From Rhodoligotrophos sp. CJ14 (GTDB lineage: Bacteria > Pseudomonadota > Alphaproteobacteria > Rhizobiales > Im1), in assembly GCF_038811545.1 (NCBI RefSeq), contig NZ_CP133319.1, positions 1,364,001-1,428,000 of the forward strand: a stretch of 64,000 nucleotides of DNA, written 5' to 3'. The first letter of the stretch is position 1. The number at the start of each line of letters is the position of its first letter. Below, one piece after another: positions 24,463 through 33,287 of this stretch. Under the pieces are notes generated by a model. That model saw only the letters and a program-made list of their open reading frames with translations. It had not been told where the DNA came from and did not search any database. The position numbers were made by a program, and so were the translations under genes.

Positions 24463-25285
24463 GCGAGCCAGAGCCTGCGAGAGCATCAGCAAGGGCGGCT
24501 TGCTCGATCAGGATGGTCAGCTTGAGATCGGGATGGCTGGCGACCCGGAACGTCACCTGCTGATAATCGAGAAAGCCGTCCGTGGGATGATTGAACGTGC
24601 GCTCGCCGCCCTCGCGGCCGAGCACCCAATGCTCGTCCCAGTATCGGGCGAAATCAGTGCTCTGGCTGCGAAGCTCCCCGATGAGGCTTCGGATGGCCGG
24701 CTCGGTGGTATGACTGCTCACATCGGCCCGGAACTCGCCAACCACCCGGCGTGCACGCTCCTCGTAGCGATGGATCAACGATCGCGCTGACGGCTCGAGA
24801 AAGATGAACCTGAGCAGGTTGCGTTCGCCGGGCCGATCGAGCCAGCCTGCAAACAGACGCTCCGCTTTATGATTCCAGCTCAGCGCGGTCCAGCAGCGGT
24901 TGAGAATATAGGCGGGCGAGTCAATGGTGGTGACGGACGCCAGCACGGCCGCCGAAACGGCATTGTCCTCGATCGCATCCTCATCCGGGTCTCGTATCCC
25001 GGCCAGTTCGAAGAGATAGGCGCGCTCGGCGCGTCCAAGCCGCAAGGCATGGGCGAGCCTCGCCAGCGCCGAAGGCGAGACCGAGATATCACGCCCTTGT
25101 TCGAGCCACGTATACCAGGTGGTGCTGAGCCCGGAGAGATGGGCGATCTCCTCACGTCGCAGGCCTGGTGTCCTTCGGCGTTGGCCCGCCGGCAAGCCCA
25201 TGTCAGCCGGCGCGAGCTTCTCCCGCAAGGCCCGAACGAAGGCGCCTAACTCCCGCCGCTGCTCCGATGATCGCGTCCGCACCAT
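24443..25285 (-). CDS. Helix-turn-helix regulator with MmyB-like ligand-binding domain
   Basis: 280 residues. The N-terminal XRE-type HTH carries the family signature RRRTPGLRREEIAHLSGLS followed by TTWYTWLEQGRDISVS. The C-terminal MmyB-like domain includes PAYILNRCWTALSWNHKAERLF and HPDLKLTILI. Members are often divergent from an oxidoreductase or methyltransferase gene that they regulate. The start is the ATG before VRTRSSEQR; an upstream in-frame ATG lies in the divergent promoter. Here the partner is the SAM methyltransferase at 25390. Confidence 0.88.
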   Translation of the reverse strand: MVRTRSSEQRRELGAFVRALREKLAPADMGLPAGQRRRTPGLRREEIAHLSGLSTTWYTWLEQGRDISVSPSALARLAHALRLGRAERAYLFELAGIRDPDEDAIEDNAVSAAVLASVTTIDSPAYILNRCWTALSWNHKAERLFAGWLDRPGERNLLRFIFLEPSARSLIHRYEERARRVVGEFRADVSSHTTEPAIRSLIGELRSQSTDFARYWDEHWVLGREGGERTFNHPTDGFLDYQQVTFRVASHPDLKLTILIEQAALADALAGSGSLSSTPS

Positions 25286-25293
25286 GATGGAAT

Positions 25294-25325
25294 TTATACC
25301 AGCATAAATCTCGATCTTAAACCAG
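25294..25325. promoter_or_regulatory. Tandem TTAWACCAG direct repeats in the divergent promoter
   Basis: TTATACCAG (25294-25302) and TTAAACCAG (25317-25325) are direct repeats 23 bp apart, about two helical turns, just upstream of the MmyB regulator start. They are candidate half-sites for that regulator. Confidence 0.45.
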
Positions 25326-25389
25326 TGTAATGGTGCTGCTATGGATCCCGCACAGTGTCCCGCGAGACACATGAGAACGGAGCAGCCAC

Positions 25390-26190
25390 ATGTCAGAAGT
25401 GAAGAGCCACCAAGCCCTGGTCGGCGGCCAGTTTGGCGCGCGTGCCGAGGCTTACCTCAAGAGCGCGGTCCACTCGCAGAGCGATGATCTGGAGGCGCTC
25501 TGCGCCTTGGTCCACGGCCAGTCACACGCGCGGGTGCTCGACCTCGGCTGTGGCGGCGGGCATGTGACTCTGAATGTCGCCCCGCACGTGAGGGAGATTA
25601 TCGCCTATGATCTCTCTCCCGAGATGTTGGCCGTCGTCGCCCGCACCGCTGGGGAAAGAGGTCTTGGCAACGTGAGCACCCGCCAGGGCGTGGCGGAGAA
25701 GCTGCCATTCGAGGATGAGAGCTTCGACATGGTGCTGACCCGGTTCAGCGCTCACCACTGGGATGATCTCGATGCGGGGCTTCGCGCGGCGGCCCGTGTG
25801 CTCAAGCCCGGTGGCACGCTCGGGGTGGTCGACACGCTGGGGCCGACGAAACCGCTGCTCGACACCTTCTTTCAGACCATCGAAATGCTGCGCGACTGCT
25901 CGCATGTGCGAAGCTATTCGCGGCCCGAATGGGAAGCAGCGATCGGCCGCGCCGGCTTTGTTTCGGAAACCGCCGCCCGCTTTCGCTTGCGGCTCGAATT
26001 CACCTCCTGGGTCGAGCGGATCGGAACGCCGAAGGTCCAGGCCGATGCCATTCGCGCGCTTCAATCCGCCGTTTCGAAGAATGTCATCGATTATTTCGAG
26101 ACCGAACCCGACGGCAGCTTCAAGATCGATGTCCTGCTGATCAAAGCGTCAAAGCCGACCGTCACGGGAGCACCGCCAAGCCATCGCTAG
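25390..26190 (+). CDS. Class I SAM-dependent methyltransferase
   Basis: 266 residues with methyltransferase motif I (VLDLGCGGGHVTL), acidic residue region IIAYDLSPEMLAV, motif GVAEKLPFEDESFDMVLTRF and RVLKPGGTLGVVDTLGP. It resembles UbiE/Coq5-like or YcgJ-like small-molecule methyltransferases. The substrate is unknown. It is divergent from an MmyB-type regulator that probably controls it. Confidence 0.87.
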   Translation: MSEVKSHQALVGGQFGARAEAYLKSAVHSQSDDLEALCALVHGQSHARVLDLGCGGGHVTLNVAPHVREIIAYDLSPEMLAVVARTAGERGLGNVSTRQGVAEKLPFEDESFDMVLTRFSAHHWDDLDAGLRAAARVLKPGGTLGVVDTLGPTKPLLDTFFQTIEMLRDCSHVRSYSRPEWEAAIGRAGFVSETAARFRLRLEFTSWVERIGTPKVQADAIRALQSAVSKNVIDYFETEPDGSFKIDVLLIKASKPTVTGAPPSHR

Positions 26191-26306
26191 ACCGGGAGCG
26201 AAATCGTACGGCGCAGAACAGCAGCGCGCCGCACGCGCCGCGACGAAGCGGGAACCGTCAGGGTCCATCTCGTCTTCTCTCGACGGACAAAGAGGGATAG
26301 ACGTCG

Positions 26307-26811
26307 ATGAATATCACCAGTCTGAAGGACATGTATATCGCCGAACTCCAGGAGGCGAGAAGCTTCGAGTCCATGCTCAAGGGCACTCTGAAGGAGATGT
26401 CGGATAAGGCCTCGAACCCGGAGCTGCAGAAGGGCATTCAGAGAGCACAGCGAGGCGACCGCCGAGCATCAGCGTCTTATCGAAGGCCTGATCAGTGCCC
26501 AGGCCGCCTCTGTCGATGAGCACACCGATCAGGGTATCGAGGCCCTCACCACGGAAACGAAGAAGATGGCTTCCTTTACGGAAGGGGGCGCGCTGCGCGA
26601 TGCTGGCCTGATCGCCTCGGCGCAGCGCATCGAACACTATGAAATCGCGGTCTACGGCACGCTGGCCTCTTACGCCAAGGCCTTGGGCCTCAAGAACGAT
26701 GCTCAGATCCTGAACGGCATTCTCGAGGAGGAGAAGGATACCGATCTCATTCTCTCCGACATTGCTGAAGGTAACATCACCCCCACGATCGTTGAAGCTG
26801 AGAGCCGCTGA
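26307..26811 (+). pseudogene. DUF892 (YciF-type) ferritin-like gene with a single-base frameshift
   Basis: The first 45 codons read MNITSLKDMYIAELQEARSF to ELQKGIQ in one frame. Removing the extra A at 26442 makes translation continue EHSEATAEHQRLIEGLISAQ and on through MASFTEGGALRDAGLIASAQ to the stop at 26811, giving a normal DUF892 protein of about 167 residues. The family is a four-helix, ferritin-like, stress-linked protein. As the sequence stands the gene is broken; a sequencing error is equally possible. A GGAAC-N15-CGTC stretch 30-60 bp upstream is a weak ECF-like candidate. Confidence 0.8.
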
Positions 26812-26899
26812 GGGTCTCAGCCTCAACCATTTGTCGGGAATACACGCTTCTTCGGCGTGACCTGCCGGACGTGCCAGGCATGAGAAACCCCTCTTGTAT

Positions 26900-26915
26900 T
26901 GAGACAAAAGTCTCA
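26900..26915. promoter_or_regulatory. Inverted repeat TGAGAC-N4-GTCTCA (putative TetR operator)
   Basis: A perfect 6-bp inverted repeat with AAAA between. It overlaps a possible promoter with -35 TTGTAT (26894-26899) and a TATGAC -10 near 26918. The position before the TetR-like gene suggests autoregulation of the TetR-cytochrome unit. Confidence 0.55.
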
Positions 26916-26954
26916 CTATGACTCCTGCCCAGGGATCAGAGGGAGCCTCAGCCT

Positions 26955-27608
26955 ATTTCTCGAGTAGAGACCATATCGCACGCTCGCCCGCGCGGTAGGC
27001 CCACCCGGCGCTCGAACCAGCGGAAGCGCACGCGCAAGGACCTTCTTCAGGCTGCATCGCGCCTCATGAAAGAAGGTCGCCGGCCCAGCTTCGAAGAGAT
27101 CGCTGACGCCGCCATGGTCTCGCGGGCGACCGCCTATCGCTACTTTCCAAGCCTCGACGCGCTCCTGGCCGAGGCATCCCTCGATGTTCCCCTGCCAGAA
27201 GCAGAAGATCTGTTCCCGGATGATCAGCCCGAGGATCTGCTATCGCGCCTCGAACGGGTCGACGCCGCATTCAATGATGTCATCCTGGAGAACGAAACCC
27301 AGGTTCGCTTGATGCTGGTGCACGCCCTCGAACAGAGCGTGCGGGCGGGCGATGATAAGACTGCCTTGACGCGTCGGAACCGCCGCAGCCCCCTGATCGA
27401 GGCGGCGCTCGCGCCGGCACGCGACCAGCTGAGGCCGGCGGATTTCGATCGGCTGAACAAGGCCCTGGCGGTGGTTCTCGGGCCGGAAGCGATGGTTGTG
27501 TTGAAGGATGTCCTTCTACTCGATGAGACCGAGGCTCGGGAGGTGACGCGCTGGGCCATACGCGCGCTTCTGGAGGCGGCAAGGCAAGGGGCCGCATCTC
27601 AAGAATAG
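26955..27608 (+). CDS. TetR family transcriptional regulator with non-canonical start
   Basis: The DNA-binding domain reads RKRTRKDLLQAASRLMKEGR then SFEEIADAAMVSRATAYRYF. The first ATG (27066) lies inside this domain and would remove its first helix. The frame is open upstream to 26922 but has no ATG, GTG or TTG. I place the start at an ATT (26955) with GGGAG 9 nt upstream; ATA at 26973 or CTG at 26925 are other options, or the true ATG has been lost. If 27066 is used the product is 180 residues. It is followed 70 bp later by a cytochrome c gene. Confidence 0.75.
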   Translation: MSRVETISHARPRGRPTRRSNQRKRTRKDLLQAASRLMKEGRRPSFEEIADAAMVSRATAYRYFPSLDALLAEASLDVPLPEAEDLFPDDQPEDLLSRLERVDAAFNDVILENETQVRLMLVHALEQSVRAGDDKTALTRRNRRSPLIEAALAPARDQLRPADFDRLNKALAVVLGPEAMVVLKDVLLLDETEAREVTRWAIRALLEAARQGAASQE

Positions 27609-27678
27609 GACGAGCCCGGCACAGAAGCAGGGCTTTGCCAGCCCGATCGTCAACATCAACAATGAAAGGGATATCGCC

Positions 27679-28188
27679 ATGGGGAGATGGTCGGTTGCGC
27701 GTGCAGCGCTTGGATTGGGGCTGCTTATGCTCATGCTGGCACCCGCTTCAGCAGCCGCGGACAAGGATAAGATCAAGCGGGGAGAATACCTGGCCACGAT
27801 CATGGATTGTGGCGGGTGTCACACCACCGGTGTCTTCTTGGGTAAGCCCGACCCGGCAAAATATCTCGCGGGCTCCGAGGTGGGCTTCCAAATTCCCGGG
27901 CTTGGCATCTTTTATCCACCCAATCTCACGCCCGACCCCGAGACGGGCTTGGGAAAATGGAGCGAAGCCGAGATCGTGAATGCGGTCCGCAAAGGCGAAC
28001 GGCCGGACGGGCGCATCCTCGCACCGGCCATGCCCTATTCTCACTATGGGAAGCTCACCGATGAGGATGCTTTCGCCCTCGCGGCCTATCTCAAGAGCCT
28101 GAAGCCAGTACGCAACGCCGCGCCGGCGCTGGTGGGCCCGTCGGAGACGCCGAAAGCGCCCTATCTCACGGTGGTGATGCCGCAATAG
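27679..28188 (+). CDS. Periplasmic monoheme c-type cytochrome
   Basis: 169 residues with a signal peptide ending near ASAAA, heme site CGGCH (Cys44, Cys47, His48), and a likely axial Met in APAMPYSHY. The segment PPNLTPDPETGLGKWS is typical of cytochromes serving membrane or periplasmic dehydrogenases and is shared with the diheme cytochrome at 51691. SD AAGGGA precedes the ATG. Linkage to the TetR gene suggests co-regulation; its electron donor is not encoded next to it. Confidence 0.86.
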   Translation: MGRWSVARAALGLGLLMLMLAPASAAADKDKIKRGEYLATIMDCGGCHTTGVFLGKPDPAKYLAGSEVGFQIPGLGIFYPPNLTPDPETGLGKWSEAEIVNAVRKGERPDGRILAPAMPYSHYGKLTDEDAFALAAYLKSLKPVRNAAPALVGPSETPKAPYLTVVMPQ

Positions 28189-28282
28189 CAAGTCACAGGC
28201 AGCAGCGCTTGGAGGGCCGGCATGACGCCGATGTCGGCCTCCACAGGCGAAACGGCGCGAGGTTGCAGGCCAGACTTGTGAC

Positions 28283-29455
28283 TTACCGAACCTCGGCCGA
28301 CAGCGCGGTGAGCACCGCATGCGCCGCTTTGATGCGCGCCGGAATCGGCACATTGTTATTCGCCAGCATCACAATCCCGATCTCTTCCTTGGGCACGAAC
28401 GCCACATAGGCGCTGAACCCTCTGGTCGAGCCGGTCTTGTTGAACAAAGTCGGGGCGGACGCCACGAGAGGCGGCGTGAGTTCCGTGGCCGGCTGAGGCT
28501 CCATCGCCATGGCTTCGGAATTGCCGTCGAGCAGCCTGTCGAGCGCGACAGGATAGGGATATTGCTCCCAGCCCAATCCCTGCACCATCGCACCCACTCT
28601 GAAATAGCCGATATGCGTGGCCTCGATCGCCCGTTCTATCGAGGGCTCCAGCGCCTCTGGGCTGATATTGGCCTCGACATACCGGATCATGTCCTCCGCT
28701 GTTGATTTGACCCCGTAAGGTCCCGCATAGAGAACGCCTCGGGTCATCCGGCTAGGCTTGTTGGCCTTGTCGTAGCCCCAGGCGTAACGGCCCATCTCTG
28801 CTTCCGGCACCCTCACATAGCTCTGCTGCATGCCGAGCCTGGGAAAAATCTCGCGTTCCATGAGGTCGGCGTAATCGCCCCTCATCGCCAGAGCTGTGGC
28901 ATGCCCGAAAAGGCCGATGCTGGGATTGGAGTAGCGCCGTTGGCTGCCCGGTGCCGCGGCCGGTTTCCACTGCTGAAAATACCGGATCATACCGCCATCG
29001 GTGACGCCCTTGGGAAACTGAAGCGGCAATCCGCCCGCGCTATAGGTGCCCAGATTGAGGAGGCTCGCCCGGTCGATGGCGCTGCCACGTAGCTCCGGCA
29101 TGTATTTGCTCGGATGATCCTCGAGCGACATCTTCCCGAGTGCCTGGGCATAGGCCGCAAGCATCGCCGCGAATGTCTTGCTGACCGAGCCGATCTCGAA
29201 AAGCGTATCCTTTGTCACCGCCTGCTTGGTGTCTTTCGAGGCAACGCCATACGTGAAGAAATGCCGCTGACCGCGCACCGTCACGGCCACAGCCATTCCG
29301 GGGACCTTATAGTCCGACATAAGCGGGCCTATGGCCTCATCGACGGCGGCGGAGATCCTCTCCGCACCATCCGCCGCCTCGGCTGCGCCCGGGAGCAGGC
29401 AGGATGAAATGATGGCCAGCGCAACCGACCAGCCCACCTTGGCGACAGGGATCAA
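28283..29455 (-). CDS. Class C beta-lactamase (AmpC-like)
   Basis: About 390 residues from the chosen start. All three class C motifs are visible: SVSK (Ser90 to Lys93), YSN (Tyr175 to Asn177 in [12 protein letters not shown]) and KTG (340-342 in [15 protein letters not shown]). The signal peptide [20 protein letters not shown] ends near AEAADG. I chose TTG at 29455 because GAGAG precedes it and it gives the usual AmpC length; the longer in-frame ATG at 29581 puts about 40 unusual residues before the signal. No ampR is adjacent, so expression may be constitutive. Confidence 0.86.
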   Translation of the reverse strand: MIPVAKVGWSVALAIISSCLLPGAAEAADGAERISAAVDEAIGPLMSDYKVPGMAVAVTVRGQRHFFTYGVASKDTKQAVTKDTLFEIGSVSKTFAAMLAAYAQALGKMSLEDHPSKYMPELRGSAIDRASLLNLGTYSAGGLPLQFPKGVTDGGMIRYFQQWKPAAAPGSQRRYSNPSIGLFGHATALAMRGDYADLMEREIFPRLGMQQSYVRVPEAEMGRYAWGYDKANKPSRMTRGVLYAGPYGVKSTAEDMIRYVEANISPEALEPSIERAIEATHIGYFRVGAMVQGLGWEQYPYPVALDRLLDGNSEAMAMEPQPATELTPPLVASAPTLFNKTGSTRGFSAYVAFVPKEEIGIVMLANNNVPIPARIKAAHAVLTALSAEVR

Positions 29456-29692
29456 TGGTTTCTCTCGTATTCGGATGTGATTGCAGCGCGATGGAGTCCC
29501 CGAGAGGAGATCCACCCATATTAGAGCATTTTTCAAGCGAAGCGGAAACTGTGGCCCGCTCACCCCATTGGTTGAAAGCACGCACCCGCTTTAAGCTGCT
29601 GGCAAGCGACGGCGCCGCATCCTGAAGCTGCATTCCGGGCTATGTGTTTTCGATGAGCTGGCGGCCCGGCAGCGCTCGCGAGAGGTGCAGCC

Positions 29693-30682
29693 GTGGCAAG
29701 ATGGCTTCTCTGGTCCGGTGGCTTAGCCCTGGCCCTTGCCGCCGCTGGCTTTATCGCCATTCAGCTGAGCCCCTGGCCGGAAGCCCTGTTCTTCCGCTAT
29801 CTATCCGACCGGGAGGCAGCGAGAATGACCCGCGCGCTTGAGAAACATGTTCCACCCGGCACCGCTGTCCAGCGCAACGTGGTCTATGATCCAGGCGATG
29901 CCGATGCGCGGCTTGATCTCTACTACCCCACGACGGTCGAATCTGCGGATCGTTTGACCGCCATCATCTGGATCCATGGTGGCGGCTGGATCTCCGGCAG
30001 CAAGGAGATGGTGGCGGGATATGCCCGCATCCTTGCGGCGCGTGGCTATGTTGTGGCAGCCATCGGCTATTCGCTGGCGCCCGCCAAGACCTACCCGACC
30101 CCGGTGAAGCAGGTGAATGCCGCGCTGGCCTTTCTCGCCCGCAATGCGGGACGCTTTCATATCGACCCGGCGCGCTTCGTGCTGGCTGGTGATTCCGCGG
30201 GATCACAGATCGCGGCCCAGCTCGCCAACATCATCAGCGTGCCGGAATATTCCAGAACCGTCGGCATCACCCCGGCCATCGCCCGCGAGCAGCTGCGCGG
30301 AGCGATCCTCTTCTGCGGAGCCTACGACCTCTCCCTGATCAAACTCGAGGGGCCGTTTCACAGCTACCTGGAAACGGTGCTCTGGTCCTATACCGGGGTG
30401 AAGGATTTCGCCACCGATCGCCGGATCGCGCCGGCATCCGTCATACACTACCTAACCCAGGATTTCCCGCCGGCCTTCATCTCGGCTGGCAATGACGATC
30501 CGCTGCTGCCTCAATCGACCGAACTGGCCGACGTGCTTGCGGCCAAGGGCGTTCCCGTGGACACCCTGTTCTTTCCCCAAGACCACAAGCCTGCCCTGCC
30601 TCACGAATATCAGTTTGACCTGGATGGCGAAGCGGGCCAACTTGCATTGGTTCGCGTTGAGGCATTTCTCGGCCGCCTGTAA
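29693..30682 (+). CDS. Membrane-anchored alpha/beta hydrolase (esterase/lipase family)
   Basis: 329 residues. An N-terminal hydrophobic helix (LLWSGGLALALAAAGFIAI) is followed by a hormone-sensitive-lipase-like or BD-FAE-type fold. The oxyanion motif is IIWIHGGGWISGS, the nucleophile elbow LAGDSAGSQIAAQLAN, and the acid/His residues lie in GNDDPLLPQS and FPQDHKPALPHEY. It probably hydrolyses short acyl esters. GTG start with GAGGTG about 5 nt upstream. It is divergent from the beta-lactamase, with 237 bp between them. Confidence 0.84.
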   Translation: MARWLLWSGGLALALAAAGFIAIQLSPWPEALFFRYLSDREAARMTRALEKHVPPGTAVQRNVVYDPGDADARLDLYYPTTVESADRLTAIIWIHGGGWISGSKEMVAGYARILAARGYVVAAIGYSLAPAKTYPTPVKQVNAALAFLARNAGRFHIDPARFVLAGDSAGSQIAAQLANIISVPEYSRTVGITPAIAREQLRGAILFCGAYDLSLIKLEGPFHSYLETVLWSYTGVKDFATDRRIAPASVIHYLTQDFPPAFISAGNDDPLLPQSTELADVLAAKGVPVDTLFFPQDHKPALPHEYQFDLDGEAGQLALVRVEAFLGRL

Positions 30683-30889
30683 GTATAAATTATCCATTGC
30701 CGGCCGAGATCGACTATTTCCGTCAATTTGATCAGTTCTTTTAAGGAAGAGAACGCATTCTAGATGCTCCTATGACTGGAGCTCATTCGCGATCTTTTCC
30801 CGGAAGCGCCACCACAGGGCCATTGGCAGGGCTCGGTTCTGCCGGCATCAGCCCGAATGATCGGCGCTTGCTCGACAGAGGATTGAACA

Positions 30890-31690
30890 ATGCAGACCAT
30901 ACGTCCCTGGCTATGCGCTGTATCGCTGCTGCTCGCGCTGGTCATGCCTCAGTCGAGCCGGGCACAGGATGACGTCTGCCGTCAGAGCGTTGATCAGCCG
31001 GCATGTGAACCGTCCATGGCGGGCAACACCCGAATGGATCCCAAGACCGGCTATCAGCAGGTCGCCCTCAGCCTGTTCAGCGATATCGGACAGGGCCTGG
31101 CCGAAGCCCCTCTGACCTGGCACGAGGATCATGGCAAGCCTTGCCTTGGCGATTTGTCCTGCCTTACCGGCACCAACACCGACCGGCCAGTCAACATTAG
31201 CTTTTTGGCCAATTTGCATGGGCCGCTGGCGACCGTGGCCGTGAAGTTCGTTCCCGAATGCGCCCCCTCCGACATTTCGATCAAGCTGGGCTTTTCCGAC
31301 GGCGGATCGGACTGGATCGAACGCGCCTATATCGTCGAATACAATGGCAAGACTGTCTGCCATCTTCTCGGTTATCCCAATGTCGCCGTTGAAGATGGAA
31401 GCGGCAAGGCCGTGACGGTCCCGGTTCGCCATGGCAATGAGGCGGCCTCTGCCGGCTCGGCTGCGCCCGTCTTGGGCCCAGTGGCGGTGACGCTTTCGCC
31501 GACGGACCGGATCGCGTGGTTTGTCGTGCAGACCTCGATCGCTTGTGATCGCGCCGTCAAGATGAAGATTGCCTTGCCGCAATCCGAGACATGGCTCCAA
31601 TCATTCGGCCTGGCCCGTGCCGGTTGCTCTTCGATTGCCATATCGCCCATCCGGCCCCTCTCCGCGCTCGCGCTGAACGGCAGTTCCTAA
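30890..31690 (+). CDS. Exported protein of unknown function
   Basis: 266 residues with a signal peptide (PWLCAVSLLLALVMPQSSRAQ). The mature part has several cysteines (DVCRQS, PACEPS, KPCLGDLSCL, ECAPSD, VCHLLG, ACDRAV), suggesting disulfides in the periplasm. No catalytic motif is recognised. It lies 108 bp upstream of the phytase-like gene and on the same strand, but a Pho box in that gap suggests a separate promoter for the phosphatases. Confidence 0.7.
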   Translation: MQTIRPWLCAVSLLLALVMPQSSRAQDDVCRQSVDQPACEPSMAGNTRMDPKTGYQQVALSLFSDIGQGLAEAPLTWHEDHGKPCLGDLSCLTGTNTDRPVNISFLANLHGPLATVAVKFVPECAPSDISIKLGFSDGGSDWIERAYIVEYNGKTVCHLLGYPNVAVEDGSGKAVTVPVRHGNEAASAGSAAPVLGPVAVTLSPTDRIAWFVVQTSIACDRAVKMKIALPQSETWLQSFGLARAGCSSIAISPIRPLSALALNGSS

Positions 31691-31706
31691 AAGGCTGCCC
31701 TTCCGC

Positions 31707-31724
31707 CCGTCACGCAATCTTCAT
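31707..31724 (+). promoter_or_regulatory. Putative Pho box upstream of phytase-like gene
   Basis: CCGTCAC (31707-31713), GCAA, TCTTCAT (31718-31724): two 7-bp half-sites 11 bp apart, the spacing of PhoB sites (CTGTCAT-N4-CTGTCAT). It lies 75 bp before the start codon. The match is good but not perfect. Confidence 0.5.
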
Positions 31725-31798
31725 GGCTCTGTGACGTCGCTGAGACCCGAAGCCGCGAATCCTCGCCGTCCATCGGACATATCCAAGAGGACTCGCGA

Positions 31799-33157
31799 AT
31801 GCGCGCAGCATTGTTGTCAGCGACGGCTCTCGCCATCGCTCTGGTCAGCCCGGCTCTCTCTCAGGAGAAGCAATATCCGGCCACCCTTGCGGGCCAGGCA
31901 GTGCTGCCGGCCAACAGTACGGTGCCGGCGCCGGCCGATGCGCCCGACCATCTGAGGCAGGCGGGCAAGTTCACCACCCCGGATCGTAAGCGCACCGAAG
32001 CTTTGGGCACGGTGCCGGGCAAGGACAGCGCGCGCGTGACCGACGTGAAGCTTCCCCTCGATGGTCAGCCCCTCCAGGGCTTCTCCGGCATCAAAGCCAT
32101 GGATGACAGCACCTTCTGGGTGCTCTCGGACAATGGCTTCGGCAACAAGCTGAACTCATCCGATGCTGCCCTGATGCTGCACCATCTTCGGCTCGATTGG
32201 GAAAGCGGTCAGGTAGAGCGGCTCGAGACGATCTTCCTGAGCGATCCGGACAAACGCGCCCCCTTCCCGATTGCCATGGAAGGAGCCGCAACCCGCTATC
32301 TCACTGGCGCCGATTTCGACATCGAGTCGATCCAGCCTGTGGCCGACGGCTTTTGGATCGGCGAGGAGTTCGGACCCTATCTGCTCAAGGTGGACCAGCA
32401 GGGTCGGCTGAAATCGGTGCATGACACGGTCGCCGATGGTAAGCCCGTTCAGTCACCCGATCACCCCACCCTGACAACGCCCGCCAATCCCAAGGCGGCA
32501 ATGCCTGCCTTCAACCTTAAGCGCTCAGGCGGTTATGAGGGCATGGCCATGTCGCCCGACGGCAGCAAGCTTTATGCCCTGCTCGAAGGTCCTCTGTTCA
32601 AGCCCGATGGATCGGTCGAGACTGTCGCGGGCAATCCCGCCTTGCGCATTCTCGAATTTGACACGGCCAAAGGCGACTGGACCGGCCGGTCCTGGGCCTA
32701 TCCCTTGTCGAAAGGTGGAGAGGCTATCGGCGACTTCAACATGATCGATGAGGTAACGGGCCTCGTCATTGAGCGCGACAATGGCGCAGGTCTCCCCGAC
32801 AAATCCTGTGCAGATCCGGCAAAGCCCCAGCCCGATTGCTTCGATAAGCCCGCAACCTTCAAACGTATCTACAAGATCGCGCTCACCGCTGACGGCAAGG
32901 GCGAGCCTGTGCGCAAGATCGGCTATATCGATCTCCTGGCGATTAAGGATCCCAATGGCAAGGCGCGCCAGGGGGCCAAGGACGGCGTCTACACGATGCC
33001 ATTCGTCACCATCGAGAATGTGGACGTGATCGACGACAATCATATTGTCGTCGGCAATGACAACAATCTTCCCTTCTCGGCTGGCCGCGCGACCGACAAG
33101 GCCGACGATAACGAATTCGTACTGCTGGAAGTCGGCGAATTCCTGAAGGCCGAGTGA
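31799..33157 (+). CDS. Phytase-like esterase family protein
   Basis: 452 residues with a signal peptide (AALLSATALAIALVSPALSQ). It has the phytase-like beta-propeller signature: GFSGIKAMDDSTFWVLSDNG near residue 95, PFPIAMEGAATRYLTGADFDIES, and EGMAMSPDGSKLYALLEG. The family is annotated as having esterase or phosphatase-like activity with few proven cases. With PhoX directly downstream and a Pho box in front, a role in phosphate acquisition from organic esters is likely (inference). Confidence 0.83.
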   Translation: MRAALLSATALAIALVSPALSQEKQYPATLAGQAVLPANSTVPAPADAPDHLRQAGKFTTPDRKRTEALGTVPGKDSARVTDVKLPLDGQPLQGFSGIKAMDDSTFWVLSDNGFGNKLNSSDAALMLHHLRLDWESGQVERLETIFLSDPDKRAPFPIAMEGAATRYLTGADFDIESIQPVADGFWIGEEFGPYLLKVDQQGRLKSVHDTVADGKPVQSPDHPTLTTPANPKAAMPAFNLKRSGGYEGMAMSPDGSKLYALLEGPLFKPDGSVETVAGNPALRILEFDTAKGDWTGRSWAYPLSKGGEAIGDFNMIDEVTGLVIERDNGAGLPDKSCADPAKPQPDCFDKPATFKRIYKIALTADGKGEPVRKIGYIDLLAIKDPNGKARQGAKDGVYTMPFVTIENVDVIDDNHIVVGNDNNLPFSAGRATDKADDNEFVLLEVGEFLKAE

Positions 33158-33203
33158 GAGGGTGAAATGAGCTCCGCTCGACTTGAGCGGACTGGTCCAT
33201 TCT

Positions 33204-33221
33204 CTGTCACGCGCCTGTAAC
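33204..33221 (+). promoter_or_regulatory. Putative Pho box upstream of phoX
   Basis: CTGTCAC (33204-33210), GCGC, CTGTAAC (33215-33221): direct half-sites 11 bp apart, very close to the PhoB consensus. It lies 66 bp before the phoX ATG. Confidence 0.65.
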
Positions 33222-33230
33222 GCGTCGGTC

Positions 33231-33265
33231 CTAATGCGGTCTGGAACGGTTCCAGACTACATTAG
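33231..33265. other. Long inverted repeat in the phoX leader
   Basis: GTCTGGAAC-G-GTTCCAGAC (33239-33257) is a perfect palindrome. It is extended outward by CTAATG/CATTAG after a 2-nt non-canonical step, giving 15 paired positions per arm. It sits between the Pho box and the phoX start codon and has no U-tract. It could be an operator or an mRNA hairpin. Confidence 0.55.
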
Positions 33266-33287
33266 GCCGACCCGAGGTGTCATTCCC

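Noticed and set aside
26826-26850. GGGAATACACGC as another ECF element before the TetR gene
   Set aside because: The stretch is a small hairpin and CGTG follows at 14 nt, not CGTT at 16.
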